DNA of 32,202 nt from Betaproteobacteria bacterium (GTDB lineage Bacteria; Pseudomonadota; Gammaproteobacteria; Burkholderiales; Casimicrobiaceae). The stretch covers positions 1-32,202 of the forward strand of contig VBCG01000007.1 in NCBI GenBank assembly GCA_005881895.1, given 5' to 3'. Below, in pieces: positions 1 through 7,475 of the stretch (its first letter is position 1; every line of letters starts with the position of its first letter). The notes beneath the pieces were generated by a model that searched no databases, was not told the DNA's origin, and saw nothing but the letters and a program-made list of their open reading frames with translations. The position numbers and the translations under genes are program-made.

Positions 1-224
1 ACCGCGGCTACCAATGCCGCAATTTCGCTCGCGGGATCCGCTTCTCGCGGAAACAAGCGATGTGCGCGCCGATACCAGTAGCGCGCGTTACCGAGATCGC
101 CTTCCATCAGATGCACGATGCCGTGTGCCCAGCAGCCCAGTGCCGACTCGTCGTTCTGGACCAACGTATGCGCTTTCGACCAATCGCCTTTGCGCAGATG
201 ACGAATAGCGGTTCCCAATGCCAT
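1..224 (-). CDS. Conserved hypothetical protein, C-terminus cut off by window edge
   Basis: Minus-strand reading frame that starts at ATG 224 and runs off the left edge without a stop, so only the first 74 residues are seen. The ATG follows a good Shine-Dalgarno (GGGAGAG) and lies 12 bases after the SDR stop, so it is probably the last visible gene of the dgo operon. The peptide is rich in Trp, His and Arg, with a segment reading GDLGNARYWYRRAH and helix-like spacing suggestive of a small TPR-like fold. I do not assign a function. It resembles a small conserved protein family seen beside sugar-acid catabolism genes, but that is memory rather than something the sequence proves. Confidence 0.7.
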   Translation of the reverse strand, partial: MALGTAIRHLRKGDWSKAHTLVQNDESALGCWAHGIVHLMEGDLGNARYWYRRAHRLFPREADPASEIAALVAA

Positions 225-236
225 GTGACTCTCCCT

Positions 237-974
237 TCACATCGCAAGATACCCGCCGTCGACCGGCAGCACGACGCCGGTCACGAAACGCGCAGCGGGT
301 GAACAGAGAAACACGACCGCGCCCGCAATGTCAGCGGGCTCGGCCCAACGCCCTTGCGGCGTACGCGCCAAAATCGCTGTACTTCGTTCGCTGTCATTTT
401 GCAGCGTCTGGGTCAACGCGGTGCGGACCCATCCCGGCGCGACGGCGTTGACGCGAACGCCGTCGGCGGCGTACGCGATCGCCAGCGACTTCGTCAGCTG
501 CGCAACGCCGCCCTTGCTCGCGCTGTAAGCCGGGACACGCGCGCCGCCATGATAGGCGAGCATTGACGCGGTGTTGACGATCGCGCCTCGCGCTGCCTTC
601 AATCGTTCGCGCGCCGCGCCGCAAAGCCGCATCGTTCCGTTGAGATTGATGTCGACGACTTCCGCGAACACGTCGGCGTCATGCTCGGCGTCGCGGCGGA
701 TGACGCCCGCACAATTCACGAGGATGTCGAGCCGCGGCAAATCGCCGATCAGCGCAGCAATCGACTCGCCATCGCGCACGTCGAGCGCCACGGCGTCACG
801 ACAGCGGAAATCCGCACCGTCTCGCACGGCATTCACCTCTTCGTCCGTTGCGCCGGTGACCGTCACAACGGCACCCAACGTAGCGAATATATCGGCGATT
901 GCGGCGCCGATGCCACCGGTGCCGCCGACAACGAGCGCGACCTTGCCGGCAAAGAGGTTGTCGCGGAAAGTCAT
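237..974 (-). CDS. SDR-family NAD(P)-dependent oxidoreductase
   Basis: A 245-residue classical short-chain dehydrogenase. It shows the cofactor motif GGTGGIG (residues 17-23), NCAG (87-90), the catalytic Ser137 and the YSASK motif with Tyr150 and Lys154, then the usual PGWVRT segment and a C-terminal DGGYLAM. Length is normal for the family. It overlaps the upstream kinase by four bases (ATGA), so it is translationally coupled to the dgo genes. From that context it probably oxidises a sugar or a keto-deoxy sugar acid (galactose-type dehydrogenase or KduD-like activity), but the substrate cannot be read from sequence. SDR assignment is secure; the specific reaction is inference. Confidence 0.9.
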   Translation of the reverse strand: MTFRDNLFAGKVALVVGGTGGIGAAIADIFATLGAVVTVTGATDEEVNAVRDGADFRCRDAVALDVRDGESIAALIGDLPRLDILVNCAGVIRRDAEHDADVFAEVVDINLNGTMRLCGAARERLKAARGAIVNTASMLAYHGGARVPAYSASKGGVAQLTKSLAIAYAADGVRVNAVAPGWVRTALTQTLQNDSERSTAILARTPQGRWAEPADIAGAVVFLCSPAARFVTGVVLPVDGGYLAM

Positions 975-1903
975 GATCGGCGTTCAAGCAATGCGCGAAC
1001 GTCGGCGTCGCGCGGCAACGGTGCGACCGCGCCGAAGCCCGTCGTGGCCAGCGCCGCAGCGGCATTCGCATAGCGCGCGGCGGCAAACGGATCGTCGCCC
1101 GCAACAATCCGCGCTGCGAACGCGCCGTCGAAGCAATCGCCGGCGCCTGTCGCGTCCACGTCGCGCACGTCATGGCCCGCCACCGTTTCACGACGGTCGC
1201 CATTGGATACGACGCAGCCTTGCGAGCCGCATTTCAGCACGACCACCGGTGCGCCCGCTTCGTGACAGGTCGCGACGATCGCGTCGTTGTCGCCCGAGTC
1301 GAAGAGCCCACGAGCATCGTCGAGGCTTGGCAAACACCAGTCGCAACACGCCAGCGACGCAACGATCGTGGCACGTGCGCGAGCGATCGGCCACAGCGAG
1401 AGACGCAGGTTGGTGTCGTACGACACTTTGACGCCGGCGGCACGCGCAGCCTCGAAGGATGCGAACGCGGCGTCGCATGCTGACGCAGAAATCGCCTGCG
1501 TAATGGCCGACACGTGGATAACGCGCGCGTTGCGTATCACATCGAGCGGAAGCTCTGCGGGCGTGAGCCGGCTGGCGGCCGACCCCGCACGCAAATAGCT
1601 GAATGCATGCCCGCGGTCGCCGTGCGTCACGAAATAGATGCCGGTCGGTGCGCTCCGATCGATAGCGACGCCGCGCGTATCAACGCGTTCGTGTCGCCAC
1701 AGCGCAATGAACATCTTCCCGAACGCGTCATCGCCAACCCGCGTGATATAGCCGGCTTGCGCGCCGAGCCGTGCGGCGGCGATCGCCATGTTCGACGTGT
1801 CGCCGCCGAAACCCTGTAGATACGTGTGCGGATCGCCGGCGTGAATCTGATTGAATTCGACGAGCGGCTCGCCGAGCGCAACGATCTCCGGACCGTCATT
1901 CAT
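971..1903 (-). CDS. kdgK: 2-dehydro-3-deoxygluconokinase (PfkB-family sugar kinase)
   Basis: A 310-residue ribokinase/PfkB-fold kinase expected to phosphorylate 2-keto-3-deoxygluconate to KDPG using ATP. The N-terminus carries GEPLVEFNQ and, shortly after, the glycine-rich GFGGDTSNMA typical of KdgK. The C-terminal PfkB signature DATGAGD contains the catalytic base Asp256. I chose ATG 1903 because it overlaps the aldolase stop as ATGA and removes an unsupported 41-residue extension. It lies in the operon dgoK-dgoA-kdgK-SDR, overlapping both neighbours by four bases. Having this kinase together with dgoK is unusual: the two act on C4-epimeric keto-deoxy acids. Family certain, substrate likely. 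Confidence 0.9.
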   Translation of the reverse strand: MNDGPEIVALGEPLVEFNQIHAGDPHTYLQGFGGDTSNMAIAAARLGAQAGYITRVGDDAFGKMFIALWRHERVDTRGVAIDRSAPTGIYFVTHGDRGHAFSYLRAGSAASRLTPAELPLDVIRNARVIHVSAITQAISASACDAAFASFEAARAAGVKVSYDTNLRLSLWPIARARATIVASLACCDWCLPSLDDARGLFDSGDNDAIVATCHEAGAPVVVLKCGSQGCVVSNGDRRETVAGHDVRDVDATGAGDCFDGAFAARIVAGDDPFAAARYANAAAALATTGFGAVAPLPRDADVRALLERRS

Positions 1904-2529
1904 CGCGAAGTCAGCGCGCGAAAGCCCGCAGCATAGGCCGCTGCCGCCGCACGCACTTTTGCAGCGTCGGCGCCGGGCACATAGAGATTCGATCCCGTAC
2001 CGAATCCGTTGGCGCCCGCCGCCCAATACGGCGCCATGTTGTCGGGCTTGATCCCACCGACCGCGAACAAAAGTGTTTCACCGGGCAGCACCGCACGCCA
2101 TGCCTTGAGCGCTCCGGGCGGCAGCGCCTCGGCGGGAAACATTTTCAGCGCGTCGGCGCCGGCGGCGATCGCCGCAAAAGCCTCGGTCGGCGTGGCCACG
2201 CCCGGAATGCACACGAGCCCAAGACGCTTCGCCTCCCGCACAACCGCCGTGTCGCCGTGCGGCATCACGATCAGCGCGCCGCCACTGTCGCGCACGCGTG
2301 CGACATCGGACGACGCGATCACGGTCCCCGCGCCGATAAGACAACGTTCACGGAACTCGCGCGCGAGCAATCGAATCGACTCGAACGGCCGTGGCGAGTT
2401 GAGCGGCACTTCGAGTACGCGAAACCCTTCGTCGAAAAGAACGCCGGCAATCGCCGGCACCTCCTCGGGCGTGATGCCGCGCAACACCGCGATCAGCGGC
2501 AGAGGACTCAAATATTGGCGCAGGTCCAT
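1900..2529 (-). CDS. dgoA: 2-dehydro-3-deoxy-6-phosphogalactonate aldolase
   Basis: A 209-residue class I KDPG/KDPGal aldolase that cleaves the phosphorylated keto-deoxy acid to pyruvate and D-glyceraldehyde 3-phosphate. The catalytic Glu40 sits in VLEVPLNSP and the Schiff-base Lys129 in ADALKMFPAE, matching the family's Glu/Lys pair; GAGTV and VGGIKP phosphate-binding segments are also present. Position between dgoK and kdgK favours DgoA over Eda. It starts eight bases after the dgoK stop with only a weak ribosome site, suggesting coupling to dgoK translation. It is the only aldolase in the operon, so it may handle both C4 epimers. Confidence 0.93.
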   Translation of the reverse strand: MDLRQYLSPLPLIAVLRGITPEEVPAIAGVLFDEGFRVLEVPLNSPRPFESIRLLAREFRERCLIGAGTVIASSDVARVRDSGGALIVMPHGDTAVVREAKRLGLVCIPGVATPTEAFAAIAAGADALKMFPAEALPPGALKAWRAVLPGETLLFAVGGIKPDNMAPYWAAGANGFGTGSNLYVPGADAAKVRAAAAAYAAGFRALTSR

Positions 2530-2537
2530 TTTTCTCG

Positions 2538-3449
2538 TCAGTGCAGGAGGCCGGCTTGGCGGGCGATGCGCCAGAGTCCACGCGCCGCGGCATGGCGGTC
2601 ACCTCGCTCGATCGCAACGCCGGCCTGCGCAAGAGCGGTTTCGTAACGGGCCGCCAGCCGATCGTCGCCGATGATACGCACACGGCTCGCATCGGTGCCG
2701 CGATCCGTTGACCACGCGAGCGCGGCGCGAATCTCGTCGCCGATGAGCACGCCCGAAAGCCAGTCGTCGACGTCGTTCGAAGGGAGCGCGCCCGTCAACA
2801 CGAGCGTTCGCGCGCCGAAGATCGCGTGCGTGACACTCTCGGTTCCAAGCCCGCGTTCCACGCCGCGAGTAAATGCAGAGCCGATCATCGACGCATCCGC
2901 GCGCGTCCCCATTCGCCCGAGAATGCTGTGCGCCAGCAGAACACCGTAGAGCTCGCCGGTCATGTACGTCGTGAAGTCGATTACGCGGCCGTGTTCAACG
3001 TGCGCCCACTTGCTGTGCGTTCCAGGCAGCACAGCGAGCACCGTTTCGTTCGCTGCGACGGCGCCGACAAGCTGGGTCTCTTCACCGCGCATGACGTCGG
3101 GTGTGCCAGATCGGTCGCGTGTGATGAGGCCTGGCACGATTGAGAGCGTCGCCTCGCGCACGGGCGCGAGGCCGGCGACGAGCGTGTCGAGCGACGCGGG
3201 ACATGCGACGTACGGCGCCTCGATCCAGCCTTGCCGACTACCGATCATCCCGCAGGCGAGCCGCGGCGCAGGATCAGCCCGCCAGTCGCCCAACAGCGTT
3301 GCCAGCGCCTCGTGATAGCGTCCACCGACAACCTGCGAAATCCCGAGCGCAGCGCTCCGCTCGTCGCGCACGTCACCCCGCGCATCCAAACGATAGGCGC
3401 GCGCAGACGTCGTCCCCCAATCGATCGCGATGAGCGTTGACGCGCTCAC
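2538..3449 (-). CDS. dgoK: 2-dehydro-3-deoxygalactonokinase
   Basis: A 303-residue DgoK-family sugar kinase of the ASKHA fold, converting 2-keto-3-deoxygalactonate to its 6-phosphate in the De Ley-Doudoroff pathway. The phosphate-1 loop DWGTTSARAY lies at residues 10-19; a central LPGTHSKWAHVEHGRVIDF segment and the TYMTGELYGVL stretch are family hallmarks. I chose the GTG at 3449, preceded by GGGGGAT, because the fold begins six residues later; a longer frame to 3581 adds 44 basic residues that look like untranslated leader. It is the first gene of the operon, and the 73-base gap to moaE presumably holds the promoter, though no clear -35/-10 pair is visible. Confidence 0.92.
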   Translation of the reverse strand: MSASTLIAIDWGTTSARAYRLDARGDVRDERSAALGISQVVGGRYHEALATLLGDWRADPAPRLACGMIGSRQGWIEAPYVACPASLDTLVAGLAPVREATLSIVPGLITRDRSGTPDVMRGEETQLVGAVAANETVLAVLPGTHSKWAHVEHGRVIDFTTYMTGELYGVLLAHSILGRMGTRADASMIGSAFTRGVERGLGTESVTHAIFGARTLVLTGALPSNDVDDWLSGVLIGDEIRAALAWSTDRGTDASRVRIIGDDRLAARYETALAQAGVAIERGDRHAAARGLWRIARQAGLLH

Positions 3450-3522
3450 GATGGATCCCCCCGCATTGCGCGCATTTGCGTTTGCTGCCCCGCGCAACTC
3501 TAAGGGGCTTATTCTGCGCTGG

Positions 3523-3987
3523 TCAAGTCGTGGTGTCCGTCTTCCATCGTGCGACCGCTTCATCGTCGGTGGTGCGCGCATCGACCCAACGAGCGCCTTC
3601 GGGCGTCTGTTCTTTTTTCCAGAACGGCGCTTCGGTTTTCAGATAATCGATGATGAAGCGGCACGCATCGAACGCTGCGCCGCGATGCGCGCCGGTCACG
3701 GCGACCAGCACGATTTGGTCCGTCGGGCGAAGCTCACCGACACGATGGATGACCAACGCATCGTAGATGTCGAAGCGCTGCCTCGCCTGGACGACGATGG
3801 CGTCGAGCGCTTTCTCGGTCATTCCCGGATAGTGCTCGAGCGTCATTTGCAAAACCTGCGCATCAGCGTTCACGTCGCGGACCGTGCCGATGAACGTGAC
3901 CACCGCACCGACACGCGGATTGCTCTCGCGGAGCGCAGCGATTTCCTGCGCCACGTCGAAGTCCGTCGTTTGAACGCGAACGGCCAT
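3523..3987 (-). CDS. moaE: Molybdopterin synthase catalytic subunit MoaE
   Basis: A 154-residue MoaE, the large subunit of molybdopterin synthase, which moves sulfur from thiocarboxylated MoaD onto precursor Z. It shows GAVVTFIGTVRD (residues 28-39), HRVGEL (81-86) and the conserved Lys117 and Lys124 in DYLKTEAPFWKKE, equivalent to the catalytic lysines of E. coli MoaE. I prefer ATG 3987, which gives the usual MAVRVQ start one base after the moaD stop; an in-frame GTG at 3996 would overlap moaD. It ends a probable minus-strand Mo-cofactor operon. Confidence 0.95.
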   Translation of the reverse strand: MAVRVQTTDFDVAQEIAALRESNPRVGAVVTFIGTVRDVNADAQVLQMTLEHYPGMTEKALDAIVVQARQRFDIYDALVIHRVGELRPTDQIVLVAVTGAHRGAAFDACRFIIDYLKTEAPFWKKEQTPEGARWVDARTTDDEAVARWKTDTTT

Positions 3988-3988
3988 T

Positions 3989-4273
3989 TCATCCACCCGT
4001 TACGGGCGGCAGAAGCGCGACCTCGTCACCTTGCTGCACCCGAGCTTCGCGCGAAACCAGCGTGTGATTGACGGCGACCCGCACCGCCCGTCCTGCTGCA
4101 AGCTCCGTTGCGAACGCGCCACCGCGGGACGCAAGCGCCGTCAGCACATCGTTGACAGTCGCGGTCGCCGTTGCGAGTTGCAGCGGTTCGCCAGCGCTGC
4201 CGAATGCCTCACGCAAGCGCGCGAGATAGACGACGTTCACCGTGAGCGTATGGCGGATCGCTGTGTCGTTCAT
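3989..4273 (-). CDS. moaD: Molybdopterin synthase sulfur carrier subunit MoaD
   Basis: A 94-residue ubiquitin-like sulfur carrier. The decisive feature is the C-terminal VTGG, whose last glycine becomes the thiocarboxylate used by MoaE. The body has the beta-grasp pattern with VVYLARLREAFG near the start and GDEVALLPP before the tail. It is slightly longer than typical MoaD because of about ten extra N-terminal residues; the ATG at 4273 has no strong Shine-Dalgarno, so the true start could be internal. moaE follows within one base. The gene upstream is an outer-membrane protein rather than the moeA one often finds here. Confidence 0.93.
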   Translation of the reverse strand: MNDTAIRHTLTVNVVYLARLREAFGSAGEPLQLATATATVNDVLTALASRGGAFATELAAGRAVRVAVNHTLVSREARVQQGDEVALLPPVTGG

Positions 4274-4321
4274 GATGCCGAAATGCTTGCAGCGGTCGCC
4301 GCAAACGTGGGAGGCACAACC

Positions 4322-5008
4322 TCAAAAGCGGAATTGCATGCCGAACTGTACCTGGTCGGATTCCGGAAGGAAGCCGCCGATATTTTCGCCGGCGAATCGC
4401 CCGAAGCGCGCGTATTCGAGCCGCAATCCAAGTGCCGGTGTAACGTCGTAGCGCAAGCCCACACCGTAGTTGACACCATCGCGCGTCCGCCGGTCGATCG
4501 ATGGCAACGCCGATACGAAGGCTGCGGCAGCGTCGGACTGGACATACCCGAGACGGCCGTACAGCGCGAAGCTCGGACGGAAACTCCAGCTCGTGTACAC
4601 GTCGGCATTCCACGTGCGACCCGTCGTCGATTCACTGGTTCCGGCAAGCGACAATCCGACGCCCCGACGTGCCCCGGGTGCCAGTGCATAGCTTTCGGCC
4701 GCCGTACCGAACGCGGCCTCGAGCGCGACGTCGTTCCGCCAGCGGTACCCGCCGAACATGAGCGCGCGGGAACCTGATTCATCCGCAGTGGGCGCGACGA
4801 ACTTGCCCCATGCCGAGCTCAAGCGTCCCAAGCTGATGCCGACGGTATCTTGCGCGTTTTCACGCAACGCGATGCCGCCGTAGAAGCCGGGCTCGGGTGT
4901 ATTGGCCTGGAAGTGGGAGACGGCCGCTTCCTGCGCGAAGACCTGCGCGGCGCATCCTACGCCGAACGCAATCGCGGCCACGCCTGCAACTTGTTGTTTC
5001 CACAACAT
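4322..5008 (-). CDS. Small outer-membrane beta-barrel protein (OmpA/OmpW-like size)
   Basis: A 228-residue exported protein. ATG 5008 follows GGGGAT and opens a signal peptide with a hydrophobic core and a probable cleavage after AQVFA (about residue 26). The mature part alternates polar and aromatic residues as in beta-strands (for example MFGGYRW, VYTSWSF, ALYGRLGYV, GLRLEYARFG), and ends in a terminal Phe (MQFRF), the classic barrel-assembly signal. The pattern fits an eight-stranded outer-membrane barrel of the OMP_b-brl type. Function is unknown. It interrupts a molybdenum-cofactor gene set (mobB before, moaD after), which is odd. Upstream lie a hairpin leader and a weak TTGACT/TAGGTT promoter-like pair near 5115-5143. 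Confidence 0.8.
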   Translation of the reverse strand: MLWKQQVAGVAAIAFGVGCAAQVFAQEAAVSHFQANTPEPGFYGGIALRENAQDTVGISLGRLSSAWGKFVAPTADESGSRALMFGGYRWRNDVALEAAFGTAAESYALAPGARRGVGLSLAGTSESTTGRTWNADVYTSWSFRPSFALYGRLGYVQSDAAAAFVSALPSIDRRTRDGVNYGVGLRYDVTPALGLRLEYARFGRFAGENIGGFLPESDQVQFGMQFRF

Positions 5009-5048
5009 TTTTAATCCCCGGCGGCATTGCACGCTCCCCCGGCGTGCC

Positions 5049-5089
5049 CAGGGTACGATCCGCTTTTGAAGCCTCAAGCGCGTACCCTT
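5049..5089 (-). other. Stem-loop in the leader of the outer-membrane gene
   Basis: Two nested perfect arms, GGGTACG (5051-5057) with CGTACCC (5081-5087) and CGCTT (5061-5065) with AAGCG (5076-5080), leave a ten-base loop and a three-base bulge. It lies between the mobB stop and the barrel gene, so it could end mobB transcription or act in the 5' leader. No U-tract follows in either direction, so a simple intrinsic terminator is not convincing. Confidence 0.4.
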
Positions 5090-5139
5090 GGTCCGTCGAA
5101 ACTGCCGCTAGTTCAACCTACTCTGCCCACGAATCGAAG

Positions 5140-5652
5140 TCAACGAAGCGCCCCGCCGCCGGTCGCCTCGGCCAGGACAAACGTCGCAATTGCGTCAATC
5201 TCGTCGAGCGCGAAGGAGGTCAGACGGTCCGCAAAGCGGCCGGGATCGTCAGTCGCGATGGCCTGAATGTGGGGATCGTCGGGAAACAGCAGTGGTTCCC
5301 CCAGGCTCTCCCGCCAGATTTCAAGCTTCGGCACCGCCGCGGCCTTGAAGCCCTCCACCAACAGGAGATCGCAGGGCGAGATGCGGGCGATCGCTTCGTC
5401 CAGCGCGAGCTCGGACTGGCCGCGTAACTCATGGACGAGGGCCCAGCGCATGGCAGAGGTCACCAGCACCTCAGTGCAGCCGGCTTGCCGATGCCGCCAA
5501 GAGTCCTTGCCCGGTTGGTCGACATCGAAGCTGTGATGCGCATGCTTGACGAGCGAAACGGTCAAGCCGCGCGCCGCGAGCCGCGGCACCAGCCGTTCGA
5601 TGAGCGTCGTCTTGCCGCTGCCGGACCAGCCGGCGAATCCGAAGAGGCGCAT
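5140..5652 (-). CDS. mobB: Molybdopterin-guanine dinucleotide biosynthesis protein MobB
   Basis: A 170-residue P-loop GTPase-like adaptor for molybdopterin guanine dinucleotide formation. Residues 8-16 read GWSGSGKTT (Walker A); VKHAHHSFDVDQPGKDSWRH, the MobB hallmark, follows, and CDLLLVEGFK supplies the Walker-B-like strand. ATG 5652 is chosen because the longer frame upstream overlaps the dehydrogenase gene heavily. It begins one base after the stop of the upstream alanine dehydrogenase-like gene, so the two are probably co-transcribed. moaD and moaE follow in the same direction but are separated from it by the barrel gene. Confidence 0.93.
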   Translation of the reverse strand: MRLFGFAGWSGSGKTTLIERLVPRLAARGLTVSLVKHAHHSFDVDQPGKDSWRHRQAGCTEVLVTSAMRWALVHELRGQSELALDEAIARISPCDLLLVEGFKAAAVPKLEIWRESLGEPLLFPDDPHIQAIATDDPGRFADRLTSFALDEIDAIATFVLAEATGGGALR

Positions 5653-5653
5653 G

Positions 5654-6760
5654 TCAGCGAAGAGCCATGGCCAGATCCGAATGCACGATCGCGCCGCCTG
5701 CGACGAGCATGCCCTGAGCAAGCCCGGGATCATCCGCCAATGCACGCGAGACTCCGACACGCGCGAGACGATGGACATACGGAAGCGTTGCGGCCGTCAA
5801 CGCTTCCGTGGCCGTTCGCGCGACGAGTGATGGCATGTTAGGCACTGCGTAATGGACGATGCGCTCGTCCACATACGTCGGATTGGAGAGCGTCGTCATC
5901 CGTGACGTTTCCGCGATACCGCCCTGATCGATGCCGATGTCGACGATCGCGCTGCCGGTGCGCATCGAACGCAAATGCACGCGTGTAATGAGCCGTGGCG
6001 ACAATTTTCCTGGATCGAGCACTGCGCCGATGACAAGATCCGCGCCGGCGATCGCCTCGGCGAATCCATCAGGCCCCATCTTTTCAATCGTGCTGGCGGC
6101 GATCGGCGTGCCGAGTTGAGCGAGCTCGATCGCGAGTGCGTTCAGGCGGTTGCCGCCACGCGAAAGCACGGTTACGCGGCATCCCAGCCGTGATGCAATC
6201 CGTGCGGCTTCTGCACCCGCGGTCCCCGCACCAATGACCAAGACGTTGGCGCCCGCGACACGATCGATACCGGTCAACAACACGCCCGATCCGCCGCGAT
6301 CGGTGTAAAGCGATTGCGCGCCGACGAACGGCGCCAGTCGGCCAGCGATTCGCGACATCGGCGCGAGCAGCGGCAATGCACCCGACGCGTCGCGAACGAG
6401 CTCGTACGCGATGATGCGCACGCCCGCGCGAAGCACGACGTCGACGAGCTCCGGATCGCGCGTCAACTGCGCGTAGCCGAAAATCGTCGTGCCCGGAGTG
6501 AGCAATGCGTATTCCGGCGGCTGGAGCTCCTTGACCTTGACGATCAGCTCGCAGCGCCAGATATCGGGCGCGTGATCGACCAGCGTCGCGCCCGCGCCTG
6601 CATATTGCGCATCGTCGAAACCGACCGCCAATCCTGCGGAGCGCTCGACCAACACGTCGTGACCCACGTCGGCGAGCGCACGCGCGCCGTCTGGGGGCAA
6701 ACCCACCCGACGTTCGCCGTCCTTGATCTCGCGCGGCACGCCGATACGCATCGAGCCCAT
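5654..6760 (-). CDS. ald: Alanine dehydrogenase-family protein (catalytic His replaced by Gln)
   Basis: A 368-residue Ald/transhydrogenase-alpha family protein; true Ald interconverts L-alanine and pyruvate with NAD. Seen: the N-terminal RIGVPREIKDGERRVGL signature, KVKE with Lys77, the Rossmann glycine motif VIGAGTAGAEAA and the DIGIDQGG segment containing the family's catalytic Asp. However, where Ald has LFTYLHLA with the catalytic His 21 residues after the Lys, this protein has IFGYAQLT with Gln98. That substitution is visible and argues for altered chemistry or substrate. Start is ATG 6760 with GGGGGAA nine bases upstream; ATG 6751 is the alternative. mobB follows after one base. Confidence 0.8.
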   Translation of the reverse strand: MGSMRIGVPREIKDGERRVGLPPDGARALADVGHDVLVERSAGLAVGFDDAQYAGAGATLVDHAPDIWRCELIVKVKELQPPEYALLTPGTTIFGYAQLTRDPELVDVVLRAGVRIIAYELVRDASGALPLLAPMSRIAGRLAPFVGAQSLYTDRGGSGVLLTGIDRVAGANVLVIGAGTAGAEAARIASRLGCRVTVLSRGGNRLNALAIELAQLGTPIAASTIEKMGPDGFAEAIAGADLVIGAVLDPGKLSPRLITRVHLRSMRTGSAIVDIGIDQGGIAETSRMTTLSNPTYVDERIVHYAVPNMPSLVARTATEALTAATLPYVHRLARVGVSRALADDPGLAQGMLVAGGAIVHSDLAMALR

Positions 6761-6811
6761 TGTAGAGTGTTCCCCCTCGAGCCATCACGAGTGGGCGCTT
6801 CCGGCCGCTGG

Positions 6812-6817
6812 TATGCT
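6812..6817 (+). promoter_or_regulatory. Possible extended -10 box for the EcsC-SRAP-uraD operon
   Basis: TGGTATGCT (box TATGCT at 6812-6817) fits an extended -10 about 43 bases before the EcsC-family ATG, in a 100-base divergent gap. No good -35 is seen, so this is tentative. Confidence 0.3.
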
Positions 6818-6860
6818 GACGTTTGGCTGCGAGCCGAATGCCCCCATCTGAGGAATCGTT

Positions 6861-7463
6861 ATGCACGACCTCGTGATTTCCAACAACGGCGACGTGTCCC
6901 TTCCCGCGCGCAAGATCGAGGGGGCGATCGAGCGCGTGATCACTGCGATTCCCGCACCGAGGACGCGGCCCGTGCCGCATCCGGATCACGAAGCGGCACA
7001 AATCGCGCAGCGGGCGGCGAAGCGCGCCGCCGTGCTGTCCGGCTCGTTGGCACTACCGCCGGGACCGTTCGGTTTGATGACGGTCCTGCCCGATCTCTAT
7101 CTGATTTGGCAAACGCAGCGGCAGATGATTGCCGACATCTTCGAGCTCTACGGCCGCACGCCGGAGCTCACACGCACGCATATGCTGTATTGCCTGTTCC
7201 GTCACGCCGCGAGCCATGTATTGCGCGACGTGGCCGTTCGCACCGGCGAGCGACTGATCGTCCGGCAAGTCTCGGCGAGCGCGTTGTCGAGCTTGCTCAA
7301 CAGCGTCGGCATCAGCGTCACGCAGCGGATCATCGGAACCGCCGCGGGTCGTTGGGTGCCGATCGTTGGCGCAGTGGCTGTCGGAGGCTACGCGTATTGG
7401 GACACGATGCAGGTCGCGAAGACCGCGCGTCGCCTGCTCGCCACGCTCGCTTCGACGGACTGA
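6861..7463 (+). CDS. EcsC-family protein
   Basis: A 200-residue protein of the EcsC family (named for Bacillus EcsC; molecular role unclear). The diagnostic part is GSLALPPGPFGLMTVLPDL followed by IWQTQRQMIADI and TRTHMLYCLFRHAA. There are hydrophobic, glycine-rich stretches (around LPPGPFGLMTVLPDLYLIW and VPIVGAVAVGGYAYW) suggesting membrane association. The ATG follows GAGGAA by eight bases. The SRAP gene starts 12 bases after its stop, so it is likely the first gene of a four-gene plus-strand operon with purine-degradation genes. A functional link to those genes is not evident. Confidence 0.85.
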   Translation: MHDLVISNNGDVSLPARKIEGAIERVITAIPAPRTRPVPHPDHEAAQIAQRAAKRAAVLSGSLALPPGPFGLMTVLPDLYLIWQTQRQMIADIFELYGRTPELTRTHMLYCLFRHAASHVLRDVAVRTGERLIVRQVSASALSSLLNSVGISVTQRIIGTAAGRWVPIVGAVAVGGYAYWDTMQVAKTARRLLATLASTD

Positions 7464-7475
7464 CTCTCGCATCCG

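Noticed and set aside
571-1431. 286-codon plus-strand frame over the SDR and kinase genes
   Set aside because: Ser/Arg-rich shadow sequence without motifs; both genes on the other strand are certain.
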